From the NCBI GenBank assembly GCA_023333565.1, contig JAJKFH010003762.1, positions 1,860,001 to 1,924,000 on the forward strand: a DNA stretch of 64,000 nt. Reading direction: 5' to 3'. The DNA is from Puffinus mauretanicus. Lineage: Eukaryota > Chordata > Aves > Procellariiformes > Procellariidae. The notes under the pieces are model-generated. The model had not been told where the DNA came from and did no database searches. It saw only the letters and a list, made by a program, of their open reading frames with translations. The translations under genes were made by a program, and so were the position numbers. Positions 1 to 11,650 of this stretch are shown here, in pieces; position 1 is the stretch's first letter, and the number at the start of each line of letters is the position of its first letter.

Positions 1-361
1 TCCTTTAAACATTCCAGTGAAAATGAATTGACTTGTCTGAGTTGCATCCAAAAGTAATCATAAGACACGTGTACTGGGAAAACTTTTAACCTATGGACCT
101 AACTCTGTCATTGTAAACTGAGTCTACACTGCCATAGTATTTAGTTTGGGTATGAATGAGCCATTGTCTATCCAGGAACTCGTAAAGTCCTTTCCTCATT
201 CACTTGTATCTTAAATTAAAAAGGATGCACTCTCTCTTGTATTTCACAGAGTGTGAGCGAAGACATTCTGCTGGCATCTGTGACTAAACAGTTCCCCAAA
301 ACTGACTTCCTTACAGATGGAAACTCCACAAGTTAATATTGGAGTCTCAAAGGGCCCATCC

Positions 362-450
362 ACCTGACTGAATCCTGAGGTTTGTCCTGCTTTGAGCAGG
401 GTATTAGGCCAGACGACCTCCGAAGGACCCTTCCAAACTAAATTATGTTG
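362..450 (+). mobile_element. CR1 LINE 3'-end fragment
   Basis: The segment reads like a CR1 3' terminus: a Leu-type TTTGAGCAGGG stretch, then a degraded GGACTAGATGACCTC motif, then CCCTTCCAAACTAAAT. Only the last 80 or so bases of the element remain. The body and the terminal microsatellite are missing or decayed. Confidence 0.75.
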
Positions 451-726
451 TAAACAACTCTAATGACTGGAAATTCAACCTTAACTCTGCCCTTTTAAGC
501 AGATGCCACCAAAACACGGTATTATTGCCTCTAATAATATCAATCCTTTTTTTCCTTCAACAACTGAAGCGTCAATATCTAGCAACTCCCTTGAAACTAA
601 ATTAAATTGTTGCAACAGCCTGATACATCTCTAGCAAACTCTTGCACAGAGAACTTCTTCACCATAGCATGCGTTTTGGCAGTGCAGTCTTCTCTTGTGA
701 AATTACTTCTACACTTACATGAGGGC

Positions 727-772
727 TGTCCAATGAAGTCAATGGACAGAAGTATAAAATCAGGGTCCTGGT
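727..772. repeat. Ancient palindromic repeat, partial copy
   Basis: The near-palindrome TCCAATGAAGTCAATGGA (729-746) is followed by an ATCAGGGTCC stretch. The same motif set recurs at 41540, 48375, 58731, 60700 and 60912. I cannot name the family. Confidence 0.4.
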
Positions 773-2957
773 CAGCAGCAGCTGTCACTTCAAGCAGTGT
801 GACAGCGTTCTTCAGGTGCATTTCAGGGTACGTAACAATTTATAGAAATTAATTAAGGCCTAGAGATCTGGAGAACACAGCTTCCTACCTAAGCTGTACT
901 GGAGTCCACAGGACTTGCCAGACTAAGTTACATTTGCTCAGTTACATTGTAACACTGGTAAATTATTCTGTGTATCAACACCTTGCTATTTATTTCCCAA
1001 ACAATTGCAACAGAATCCAAAATATCACAGAGGTTCAGTAAGATGCTATATCATGTAGGTGCACTGGAGAGCATTCATGCACCGGCATCAACCTGTAACA
1101 TAACTTAGGAGTGAATCATAGCGTGATACCCTCAATGGGGCAGAGTTAAGGTCGAATACAGTATTAGCCATCTTCTTTCTACATGTGCATGGTGCACTTT
1201 ACATTCTTCTGCCATCATTAATACTTCAAAATGAAATACATACACTGTTCCTCTAAGAAATGTATTGCTAAAGCCAGCAGAAATTGTAGAATAAAAAATG
1301 TATTTTACACTGAGTACCCATTAAAGCAACATGTTGCTAAAAAAAAATATAAACCACTATTTATAGCATTTGCACACTGAATGCAATGGATTCCAAGGCA
1401 TTTTCTGAATCTGCAGGACTGCAGACTAGAACAGTATTCCTGCAATTCTTCCTAAATTATCTAATATATTATTCTTATTATTATTGTCAAATAATAGCTT
1501 TTAATCCAATGAAATCTAGCTGTAAAAGAAATAAAATAAATAAATCCTATTAAAAAGTAGCATTTGTGTGGGACATACAGCATGCGTGTGTTTCACACAT
1601 CAGGAAAAAAACTCCCATGAATTGAACTAAAAAATTAATCTGAAAGAACTGCAAATTAGGCCGTGCATTTAAAAAAAAAACCAACAACAAACCCAAAACA
1701 AAAACAAATAACACACGCACAACTCGATTTGCACAATGAAGGCGATTGTTCCCTGGCCCAGAAAAAGCCGTGACTTCCCCTGGCGCGGGCGGTCAGGAGG
1801 TCGAGGCCGAGGGGAGCCTCAGGCGCAGCCCGGAGGCAGGGGCAGACGAGAGCCCGGCGCCGGAGCCGAGCCCCCGCCGCCGCGCACGGGAGCGACACGC
1901 CCGAGCGAGCTAAAATGGAGCCCAGGTTTGATGTCAGCCCGAGAGGCAGGCGGAGGGCAGCCGCACCGGGGCGGGGGCGAGGGCAAGGTCAGCCGCCGGC
2001 CCGGCCGCAGCGCCCGCCCCGCCGCCTCCTCCCGCCCCGAGAGCCCCTTTTCGCCTCCCCGCTCCCGCAGGGCTTCTGCCAAACCGGGGCGGCGGCGCTC
2101 ACACCCCGAAACGCCCCTCCACGGCCACGCAAGGCCCTGCGCGCCCGGGCTTGGCCCCTGCCCCCGCCCGCCGCGCCGGGGCCGGGGCGCTGCAGAGGCA
2201 GGCGCCGCGCTCCCGCCGCCTCCCCCGTGCCAGCCGCCCCGGCCGGCGCTCTGCGCGGGGAATTAGCGCCGGGGCTGCCGGCTCGGCTCCTCTAGCGGGC
2301 GGACCGCGAAAGGGCTGCGCGGGGGCAAACGGCGAGAGGAGGGGAAGGGAGGGAAAAAAGCCCCACCAAAAAACCGCAAGCGAACCCCACTGCAACTCAA
2401 GCCCTTGGCTCGACTCCGGCGGAAAGGAAAAGGAGAGGGAAATATTTGCGGGGCTGCAAGTGCCGCTCCCCTGCCCCCATCCCGTCGCCCCCCCGCGCCG
2501 ACACCCCAGCCCCAGCCCGTGTGCCAGTGCTGGAAAGGCGGGGGGGAAGCGCTGCCCCAGCCCCTTCGCCCGCATAGCAGAGGGGTGGACGGGCCGCGCT
2601 TCGCCCGCAGCGGCGCCCCCCGGGCAGGGGCAGGGGCCGGGGGCGCCCCGGTGAACTCCCGGTGACCGAGCCCGGCTCCGGCACCAGCGGCTCGGCTCTC
2701 GCCCTGCCCGGAGCCCGGCGCAGGGAGGCTGCAGCCACGCTCCGAGCAGATGTGCCGGAGACAGACAAATGACCCCTCCATCCACCCCCCGCTCTCCTTA
2801 AACCAACCCTGGGGCCAAGCAGGGGCAGGGTATTTTTAGGTCCCTTCCCCTCCCCTCCGCCTCCCTCTCAATAGCTGCCGAGCGCTTAATACAAGGAGAG
2901 GGGGGAGAGCGAGCGGGAGAAAAGTTAACTGTTTTGCAAAGAGGGGAGAAAATAGGC

Positions 2958-2970
2958 GGGGGGGGGGGGG
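2958..2970 (+). repeat. 13-base G run in CpG island
   Basis: This is an uninterrupted run of 13 G on the plus strand, followed by AGGGAG. It is a possible G-quadruplex former and is prone to slippage and sequencing error. Confidence 0.85.
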
Positions 2971-3670
2971 AGGGAGCGAGAAGGAGCAGGGCAGGGTGAG
3001 CTGTGTCAGGGGATGTGTGTGTGTGCCTGCGTGCGTGCGTGCGGGGTGCCCGCAGGCGGAGGATCGGGATGCACTTTAGCCCTGTGCTCTGCTGCTCTCG
3101 TCTGGGGCAGCGCCGCCGAAGCCCGAGTCTCGCCTGACCCTTCATTTCACTGCGGCCAGGAGGAGCCCCGAGCCCGCCGCCGCCGCCTCTCCCTGCTCTG
3201 CAGGGACCTCGCCTGCCACGGTCTGCCTCCCCGCCGCCCCCTCCCCCGCCGCCGCCGGCGGCCCGGGCCCCCTACGGGGCGGCCGTGGGGTCGGTGTGGG
3301 GTGCCCCTGCCGCCACCGCCGGCCCCCTCCGCGGCTGCTGCCAGCCTCCCCCCGCTCCCGGGCCGCCCAGCCCCGCCGCAACCTTTAGCCGGGGACGGAC
3401 CTCTCGGCTGGTTCCGCACAAGACGCCAGCAGTCGCTTCCCCTCTCGCCGCCCTCCCCTCCGGTGCTAGCCCCCCTCCCCACCCCAATAAAACAGACCCC
3501 CCCTCCCTCCGGCCCCAAAGAGAAACCCACACCGCGCCCCCCCCCCCAGCACAAATGCACAATCACGGGCGAGGGGAGGGAGAGGGAGGAAAGGGCGAGA
3601 GACGCGAAGAAAGAAGGGGGGAAAGGAGAGAGAGAGGAAAAATTAAAAGGGCACAAGGCTGTTCATCACC

Positions 3671-3682
3671 AACATGGCTGCC
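3671..3682 (+). promoter_or_regulatory. YY1-type motif AACATGGCTGCC
   Basis: This matches the YY1 core (ATGGC with a following GC) and reads on the plus strand, opposite to ZNF827, about 160 bases into intron 1. In vertebrate promoters such sites usually sit just downstream of a start site and read in the direction of transcription. A divergent or antisense start in the island is therefore possible but not shown. Confidence 0.4.
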
Positions 3683-3839
3683 TTAGCTCAGACCTAAAAG
3701 AGGAATAACCCAGGCTGTGTCTTTGTCAGTTTCACCTCTGTAACCCTAAACTAATGCACGAAACGACGGAGGCGGCTGCAGAGGGGAAGGAGACGGGGAG
3801 AGGAGGAAGGAGAAAATGGCAAAAAGAGGGGGCACTTAC

Positions 3840-3882
3840 GTGAAGAGAGGCGCTTGGGCTGCTCCTGCTTCCTCCTGGGCAT
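3840..3882 (-). CDS. ZNF827: ZNF827 first coding exon (N-terminal 14 residues plus one base)
   Basis: Read on the minus strand, the ATG at 3882-3880 opens MPRRKQEQPKRLSS followed by a lone C. The exon then stops at a strong splice donor, GTAAGT (3839-3834). A phase-1 C would complete a His codon if the next exon begins AT or AC, which fits the RLPSH of mammalian ZNF827 as I recall it. ZNF827 is a nuclear C2H2 zinc-finger protein of roughly 1,080 residues. Its N-terminal RRK motif, shared with the FOG, SALL and BCL11 proteins, binds RBBP4/7 and recruits NuRD; the human protein is known for acting at ALT telomeres. The start has A at -3, a good Kozak context. The last exon base is C rather than the usual G. 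TSHZ proteins also begin MPRRKQ but continue QAPRR, so they fit less well. All later exons, including the zinc fingers, lie beyond the left edge. Confidence 0.9.
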
Positions 3883-3895
3883 TTTCCCCCTTTTT

Positions 3896-3901
3896 TCACA
3901 T
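3896..3901 (-). promoter_or_regulatory. Start-stop uORF (ATGTGA) just upstream of the ZNF827 ATG
   Basis: On the minus strand an ATG is followed immediately by TGA. It lies 13 bases before the main ZNF827 ATG and in another frame. It has A at -3. Start-stop elements can stall ribosomes or lower initiation at the next ATG. Whether it acts here depends on whether the mature 5' UTR includes it, which is likely given how close it is to the start. Confidence 0.6.
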
Positions 3902-4366
3902 TCTCCTCCTTGGTTTAACGGGAGATCAAATAAGACCGGGAGGGGGGGGCACAGACAGGCACAAAGCCGGGGCCCCCGGGGGAGCTGCTAACCGGGGCGG
4001 GTTTTCCCTCTTCGCCGGGGGAAAGGGGGCTGAAGCCGGTTTTCCCGGAGCCACCGCGAAGGGCTCCCTCTCCCCCTCTCTCTTTCTTTTTCCTCTCCCC
4101 CCCCCCCCAACCCGGTCGTGCACCTGGCTTGTCCCCGGTCGCAGTATCCCTCAGCGGCCGGGGATGTGTTCCCGGCGGGCGAGCGGGCGCCGGGCGCCGT
4201 GCCGGGGCGAGGGCTGGCGCGGCGGTGCCGAGGGCTGCGCCCCGCGCGCCTCCCGGCCCCTAACTAACACTAACGCCGGGATCAAAGGGCAGCGGCGGCG
4301 GCGGCGGCGCTCACGGCTCGCCCGCGGGCGGCAGGCAGGCGGGCGGGCAGCGAGAGGCAGGCAGGG

Positions 4367-4430
4367 ACACACACACACGCACACACACACCCCGGCGGGC
4401 GGGCACACGCGCGCACACACACACGCGCGC
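4367..4430. repeat. Alternating CA/CG tract in the ZNF827 5' region
   Basis: Two alternating purine-pyrimidine stretches (4367-4390 and 4404-4430) are separated by a short GC-rich spacer. The second mixes CA and CG dinucleotides. Such tracts favour Z-DNA and are often polymorphic in length. Confidence 0.8.
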
Positions 4431-4599
4431 CCGGGCAGAGCAAAGGGTACGGTGCCCCCGCTCCCCCGCTGCGCTCCGGGCGCGGCGCGGCGCTGCGCGC
4501 CGGCGGGGCTCGGGCGGAGGATGCGCTGCCCCAGTCCTGCACCCGCTCCTAATTCTCTCCTTAAACAAAAAAAAAGAAGGGGGGGGGAGATTTGTGAGT

Positions 4600-4998
4600 C
4601 TCGACCATTCGCGCTGCAATTCCCTTATTTCTGGTGGGAAACAAAATAATAACAACAACCCTTTTTTAAAGACGTTTTGTCTTCCTATGTTAGTAAAGAA
4701 AAATTGTACTAGTGCAAAGCTAACCCCATAGAATTTCTTGGACGTGTTCAGCTATTCCTTCACAAAGCACAGGGGCCGGAGGGGCTTACTGGAACTGAAC
4801 TTCAGTATGGGGGGGAGAGGGTGATTAGATAAACTCCCTCCGCGCCAAATTAAGTGTACAAAATAAGCAAGAAAGGAAGGTGGGCAAGTTAGTATGTGGA
4901 TACACTGTTCCAGTACCAGGTTCTGAGAATTTCTAGTGCAGGTTTTAAAAAGTGAAAGAATGCAAACAGCATGAACATCCCAACTCCTTGAGAAGTGC

Positions 4999-5035
<37 letters not shown>

Positions 5036-8000
5036 GGGAGGGGGGGAGGAAATCAGGATTAGGTCACCCCTAATGGTTGATTTAACTGCTACATGATACT
5101 CCTACAGTGCACACAGCAATCTGGACTTCTGAAATTTACTTTTTTTCCTGCTGTAATGCAGGTATATGAAGCTTTATCCTGAAGCAATTCCAGCGTGTAT
5201 TATGAAGCCAGGATAGCAGTTTTCATTAACTGATACATACTTTCATTACTTCACAAATCACACAGCTTTCTTCAAAGACAGACATGAAGGTGGGGAAAAA
5301 AATAGAAGAGGGATTGGGTCTCACTAAAGCACAAAAGGTACTTCGTGAAAGAGAAGTGCTCTCTTTGTGACTTGCAGTCATTTGGATAAAAGTTCACACA
5401 GAGGTTGTTAATGATTTAAACTCTAAAACCTGTTACTACAATTGAAGTAAAATGGTTTGAAGCATGGTTGTTTCATATAGCTCTCTCTCTGTGTAAGGAA
5501 ACTTTGAACTTGGCAGAATACATAATCGAAATCATGAGTCAGATGTTGCAAAAATTAAAAAATGCATTATTCTAGCATGTATACCTGTTAGAATTTTTTT
5601 GCTTTTGACAACCTGACTCATCATTTTATCACATCATTTTTCATCCCAACTTCAAAATACTTTTTCTTTTTAGGAAAAAAACCAACTGTTTAGGATAACA
5701 CAAACCAGCAGATCTGCAACCTAAATCTTTTAAACAGTCAACTTATACTCTTAATCACCTCAAGTTAGAATGGTTTCAAATAGTATTCTATCCATTTTAT
5801 AGCCATGATTATCTTTTCTACAGAAAAAAAACCCCAACTAAATAAGATTTAAAAGATTATATATATGAGAATCTCAGGTTCACTAGCATGCACGTGCAAT
5901 TCTGAGTTCTAAAACCACATGTACAGAGTACACTTCTACTGAGTCAAAATAGACTCCTCCTGACTTCAGGTGGTTTATCATCACACAAGACAGCTAAAAT
6001 ACTTCATTTTCCTGGAGAGATTTACTTATTTTTAATCCAGGAGTAAAAACCGAACTGTATTACTGCCAGAGAAAGGGCTGGAGATTTTTGGGGGTGGAGA
6101 TGAATCCAAACAGCTACTTTGCACTTACTCATGATCAAGAGTACCAGAGTCAGAATTCCCTCAGAATATTTAGGTCCTGTCTTTTCCTTCAGTTCTCCAG
6201 ATTATGCTGGTTTTGGAGATTTATATAGCATTAGTAATGATAACCAAAAATATCAGAGGCATTCTTTACTATTGCTCACAAACCTCAATTTTGACATGCC
6301 TGGGACTAGCAACAGAACTTTGTTCATTAGTAAGAGTTGCAGTGCTAAACCCTGTAATTTTTTAAATACACTGTAATGGCAGTAGTGTTGAACTAAGCCA
6401 GCTTTGTGAGCAGTGGCTTCCTGTCCATCCGAATGATCCTATCTGCACAGGAGGCCACAAAGTAGCCATTTCAGAAAGGGAAAGAGTACCCGCGCTGTGC
6501 TATGATCCACCACTGCCGTGACAGTCCTTCTTCAGGTGCTCTAGGAGAACGGGATGTAGGAAACACTGCGTTCTGCATCATCACTCTTTCCACCCTCTAT
6601 TCCTCATGCACTTCTGGCATAAATTAATGTTGACATTGTCAGCATTAATTTACAATATGCTGGGTGGTTTTTTTTTTCCCTCCATCATTGGAAAACCCCT
6701 TTAGGGAACTTGAGGTGGCTGCAGCAAAAACACCATGGGAACACAGCTCTTTGAAAGGGCCATGGGGACTGGCAAGCAATAGAGCAGCACTAAATCTCTC
6801 TGAGGGTAACCTTGGCTTCGATAGACATCCCAACAGTTTGCCTAAGAGTTGAGTGGGCCAAGCCTTAAGCCTGTTTTGCAGTGAAAGAAATCCCAATGGT
6901 TGAATGAGTTATCAGGAAAAACTTTATATACTCCAGCTTTCTAATCCCACGCCTGGAAATACTCTATATGGGAACAACTTGGTTCTTCATATCTATCCTA
7001 GCTAATTGTATTACTCTGCATATTGTCCTAGTCAATATGTCATATCCAGCCATCGCACTGAAATCAAAGACACATCAGTCCTAACTTCACATTCTTTTAT
7101 ACATTGGTTTAAGGAAGATGACTAAGGGCATAATGCCATTTTAAAAATAATCTTCCATTATATGTTTGGTGGTAAAGTAGGAAAAAGAATGAAGTCAGCT
7201 GACCATACTTTTGAACATTTCTAGTCCAAACACAAGAAAATAGTTGCAAGTCTTCCACAGATAACATAACATAAATAATGCATTGCTTCTGCAGGTCCTG
7301 CTATTAATAAGTAATGATTGTATGGCACCTTCCAAACACCAAACCTAGTTACACATATGAATTAAGTTCAGCCTCAGAAACCACTTTTGAACAAAGTAAA
7401 TACTTTCTTCACTTACACATGAGAAAAATGAAACAAATTGAGTAAATAAGATTTTACACAGTAATAAATGATGTAACATTCTTAAAACCTTTGCAGGGTG
7501 TCTAGCATCCCAACTATCTCTTATGTAATGTTACAAACACTTGAAAAGGTTGCTAAACCTTTAAAAATTAGCTGACATCTTTGCTTTAGTCTTTGAAACT
7601 TTAAAGAGTTCTGTTCCCAGGCTCAGATTTTTTAATAAAGTGTAGTGAGTGGGAAAACAGGACCATTTTAACCAGTTCTTGGGCCCAAACCAACCTATGG
7701 TATTAGGCTACCTCTGCTTAAAGTACAGCCTACCAAAATGATGGTCAGGTCAGCTGTGTGTCCCTGAGCATGCAGAGGAGAGCTATTCAGGCTCCACGGG
7801 CTCTCTGTAATGGTACTCCTATCTTTAGATTCATTCCCTATTGAACATAGAAGTATTTGCCTATAGCCTCTGTATCTTCAATATCTAATATGAGGCACAC
7901 TGTTTTTCATTGAAATTACCCTCTCTCCCCCACACCTCTTGGAATGATACTCTCAATGGGCCTAAACTTCTCCTCTTTTCTATTTTAATTGAAGTCAAAA

Positions 8001-10817
8001 TTTCTGTGCTCAGCAGTAACTATGAATCAATCCTGTAAACAAGATTTGATTACAAACTCCTCTTTGCTCTAAAGCATTTAAGAGGCAAACACAAGGGGAT
8101 GAACAAATCTATAGGATAACAGCTCATGGATACCATCATCCATGTTTGCAAAGGTTCTGTAAACAAATAACATTAAGTAATGGATTTCTAATAATAATAA
8201 CTAATGACAAGTTAGTGACTGGCGAGGCCACCAACCAGTTTCACAAAGGCCAATAAACAATGATCAGAAGTCATTACTATCTGATGTTTATTACCTTGGG
8301 ACAGATAACAAACAATTACAAAGTGGGAGGTGGAGTTTCATAACCAGTGGATCCTGAATGACAGACAGGCTTTAGCTTTTGTAAAAGGCAACCAAGTTCT
8401 CCTTCCCCAAGGTTTTTAACCTCCTCCTTCTTAAACTGAAAGGAAAATGAAAGGGCCACAGTCAGTGAACTATCACAGCAACTTAGACAAGAAGTCCTTT
8501 TTGCAACCCTTGAAACCACTGGCAGTGCTCTCCCAGCTCTTTAGCTGCCTGTGCCTTGCTTGTGAGCAGAGAGCATATTAAATCGGGAATGTTCATGAAG
8601 ACCAAGATTCTCGTGAACTCCACTACAATCTTGCAACCTCAGAGTGGAGAGGCATCAAGAAGGAGGAGTGCAATATATCCTGCATCTCTTAGCTAAACCA
8701 CAACTGGTTTTCTCAGAATCTTGTCTAAATCCTGGCAAACAAACTAGCCATAATAATTTTATAATAATTTCAACACAAGATGCTTCTAGTTGAAATACAA
8801 ATGTAACATGTTAATACTTCTTCAGAAGAACCATGTTTTTTTCAGCTGTTAGTATAGCACACTACCTAGGAAAGGTGATACAGCTCCTAATTTCAATTAA
8901 AAAAAAAATCAATATTTAAAGCTGCTAGCCTTAAACCCATGCTGATACATAATCCTAGATTTTGCAGGCAAGAAATACATTGTCTATAAGTCTGGAGAGG
9001 GATTACATTAGTGTCCACGTCTTTTTGTTGCTACTCAAATACCATGGGATGTTTCTTCAGATTTACCAAGGAGGTCTCGTGATTCTTATCTTACCGTAAG
9101 TGCAGTTGGCTTTTCAATTCGGTAATTCACTATACCACCTCTTCACACCGCTTCTGGAAGCACATTTTGCAAAAAAACTCACTTCAGCCTATGACTATTA
9201 GACTTAAATCTACAGATACTTGAAATGCAGAATTTCTCCCCCAAATCTGAGCCAGCAACATCTTACCCTGTACAGATTAAATCTAGAAAAAATAGATTAA
9301 TATTTTACAACATTTTTTAAGCAACTTCTGAACTGATGAGAGGAATTTGTTTAGTCAACTGGGGAACACTTAGTTCAGGGCTATTACAGTTACAATTGTG
9401 GAAATAAAAAAGGATAAATATCTGCTCCAATCCTGATCTTTTTGCACCATTTTCCATTCTCCATTTAAATGCTTTGAAATCAATAACTTTACCCCATCCT
9501 AAGAATGGTTTAACTTAAACCAGAGTGAGACCAGAGCACACACTCTGTCATTTTGCTTCCGCTTAACATTTTGTTAGTCACTGGTTAATTGAAGGCTTAG
9601 GCACATGCTCATTAGCAAACACCTGCCATGGTTTAAGACGTTACCATCCTCCTGAAGAAGCTAACTGCTTCCACTCCCAAAATGGCAAAACAGAATGCAT
9701 TTGGCCTCTTCATCTGCTTCAGTGTGAAGTCTTGCAGCTTAGTTAAGTAGCAAGGCAATAGCATTTTAAGCCACAGCTGTTTGCGAAATGAAAGTGTGTC
9801 TAAGTTCTTAAACACCTTGTTACATATACGTTGAAAGGCAGAGTCTCTGCTGCACCAGCAAGGTGGCAAATTCCTCAGGGAAATCAATTCTGGTTTCTCA
9901 ATTCACTAGCTAGTTTTCTGTTAAAGCACTAGAGTAATACTGAGACTGCTCTGGACCCCGAGAAATGGCAAGATCCCAAGGAGCTCATCTACCTTCTAGG
10001 ACTGTGCATTTACCAAACTCATCTCTCTCTCTGACATAGCACCTTACCAGAAATACAGCAGGAGGAAGGCAGGCACAGAAGTGGATGTTAGTGGTACTGA
10101 TGCCAACTGTCCCTTTTTTGCGATACCTTAACAGCTTAAAGAAGGGTGAGATAGAATAGAAAGGCAACTGGGAGACAAGAAAACATGGTGGTGCTGAGAT
10201 CCTACGTTCACAGGGAAAAGAAACACATTAAGGTAAGAGAGAGGAGGAATATGTGGAGATCAAGCTTCTAGCAGACTTCACCTGCCTGGTGTGATGAATT
10301 TCACATGGCATTCAGCTATGCTTCACCATGCTGCATGTCCTCAGTAATCAGCCCTCAGCGACTGGCAGGCACAAGGGTTTGGGCTGCAAGTCAGCCTGCT
10401 GCCACCACTGCCAGCTGAGCATGAAGTCATGTGGCCAGTCCCCTCCTGTAGGGAATATCTTCTTGCATTGGCACTTCCCCATTGTACTGAACAGCACAGA
10501 GAAAAAGGTTATTTATCTTTTGAGATACTAGGAATAAAGTCTAGTCTCCTCAGCCCCTGCTGACATGGTTTAATGAAAATACTGTTTCTAGTCCCTACTT
10601 TTCAGCAACACTAAGGCCACCCAGTGTTTTCAAGTTTGTAGTTTACAGTAAGATGCAAATTATATGTCCACAAGAAGTAGACTAATAATAGTGGAAAATC
10701 ACACAGAGCAGCACAAAACTTCATGACTAGGAAGAAAGGAGAAGAGGTAATGCCTGGAGGGAAGCAGCTTACATTTCCACACAAAAAAGCTGAGGAATGC
10801 ACCTTCAACAAGAAAGT
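4600..10817. other. Intergenic DNA upstream of ZNF827
   Basis: AT-rich unique-looking sequence. Apart from the TG microsatellite I see no coding exon, RNA gene or clear mobile element. A weak MIR-like stretch near 7330-7470 is too degraded to call. Confidence 0.6.
4995..5033 (+). repeat. (TG)n microsatellite
   Basis: This is a nearly pure TG dinucleotide array with two TGCG variants at its left edge, about 430 bases beyond the CpG island. Confidence 0.95.
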
Positions 10818-11650
10818 TCAGTGCACCCTCAACAAGTTTGCAGATGATATAAAACTGGAAGAGTGGCTGATACACCTTTCAGAAGTGCTACCTTGACAGA
10901 CTGGAGAAGTGGGCAGAGAGGAATCTCATGAAGTTCAAAAGGGGAAATGCAAAGTCCTGCATCTAGAGAGAAATAGCCCCAGGCACCAGCACATCCTGGG
11001 GGCTTACCAGCTGGAAAGCAGCTTTGCCAAGAAGGACCTTGGGATCCTGGTAGACAACAAGCCAGCAATACACCCTCGCAGCCAAGAAGGCCAATATGAA
11101 GATGGTTGCCAGCAGATCTAGGGAGGTGATCCTGCACCTCTACTCAGCGCAGGTGAAGCTGCATCCGGAGTACTGTGTCTCGTTCAGGGCTCCCTGGTAC
11201 AAGAAAGATCTGGTCTTACTGAGCGAGTCCAGCACAGGGACACAAAGATGATTAAGGGACTGAAGCATCTGTCATATGAGGAGAGGCTGAAAGAGCTGAG
11301 ACTGTCTAGCCTGGAGCAGAGAAGGCCCAGGGGGATCTTATCCGTTTGTACAAACGCCTGATGGGCGGGAACGAAGTTGAAGGAGCCAGACTCTTCTCAG
11401 CAGTGCCCATTGCCAGGATAAGAGGCAATGGGCACAAATTAAAAAGAAAACCCAACAAAACACACAACAGAAAATTCCATCTGAACACAAGAAAACAATT
11501 TTTTACTCTTGGGATGGTCAAACACCAGCACAGGTTGCCCAGAGAGGTTGCCTGAACAACCCGCTCTAGCTGACCCTGTGTGAGCAATGAGGTTGGACTA
11601 GATGATCTCAAGAGGACCCTTCCAACCTAAATGGTCCTGTGAAAGTATTG
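10818..11650 (+). mobile_element. CR1 LINE, 5'-truncated, avian type
   Basis: The fragment begins just before the reverse-transcriptase catalytic codons for FADD (10837-10848, in the context KFADDIKL). It runs through the C-terminal part of ORF2 and the 3' UTR to the characteristic GGACTAGATGATCTC and CCTTCCAACCTAAAT end near 11633. It lacks the endonuclease and most of the reverse transcriptase, as 5'-truncated LINE copies do. A short deletion after FADD, stops and frameshifts break the frame. The match to avian CR1 over 800 bases is one reason to think the host is a bird. Confidence 0.92.

Larger units (their letters stand above)
1..3839 (-). other. ZNF827: ZNF827 intron 1 (5' part)
   Basis: This is everything downstream of the exon 1 donor on the minus strand. 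No acceptor followed by a recognisable ZNF827 exon appears before the left edge, so the intron is longer than 3.8 kb. Bases 1735-3839 are CpG island. Bases 1-1735 are AT-rich and hold a CR1 3' fragment and a short copy of an ancient CATTGAAGTCAATGG-type repeat. Low-complexity ORFs in the GC-rich part are composition artefacts. Confidence 0.8.
1735..4560. promoter_or_regulatory. CpG island over ZNF827 exon 1
   Basis: CpG and G+C density rise abruptly at about 1735 and fall at about 4560, with AT-rich DNA on both sides. Roughly three quarters of the island lies inside intron 1, which is common for large developmental or transcription-factor CpG-island promoters. It includes homopurine stretches, a 13-base G run and C-rich runs. 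Long ORFs in all frames here are low-complexity Pro/Gly/Arg/Ala strings and are not genes. Confidence 0.9.
3883..4560 (-). promoter_or_regulatory. ZNF827: ZNF827 5' UTR and proximal promoter
   Basis: This very GC-rich DNA lies immediately upstream of the ZNF827 start on the minus strand. It contains several GGGCGG-type Sp1 sites (for example near 4010, 4341 and 4398), C-rich and polypurine runs, and alternating CA/CG tracts. I see no convincing TATA box, so dispersed CpG-island initiation is likely. Base composition drops sharply to AT-rich near 4560-4620. The transcription start cannot be placed from sequence alone. Confidence 0.7.

Noticed and set aside
1736..3708. Long overlapping ORFs (up to about 230 codons) on both strands
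   Set aside because: They are Pro/Arg/Gly/Ala-rich strings forced by CpG-island composition, overlap on all frames, and show no domain or splice logic.
3816..4649. 277-codon plus-strand ORF across the ZNF827 promoter
   Set aside because: It runs antisense to the confirmed ZNF827 exon, is low-complexity and reads through CA repeats. It is a GC-content artefact.
7330..7470. Possible MIR-like remnant
   Set aside because: Only a vague resemblance to the GAGAAAATGAAAC part; too degraded to support.
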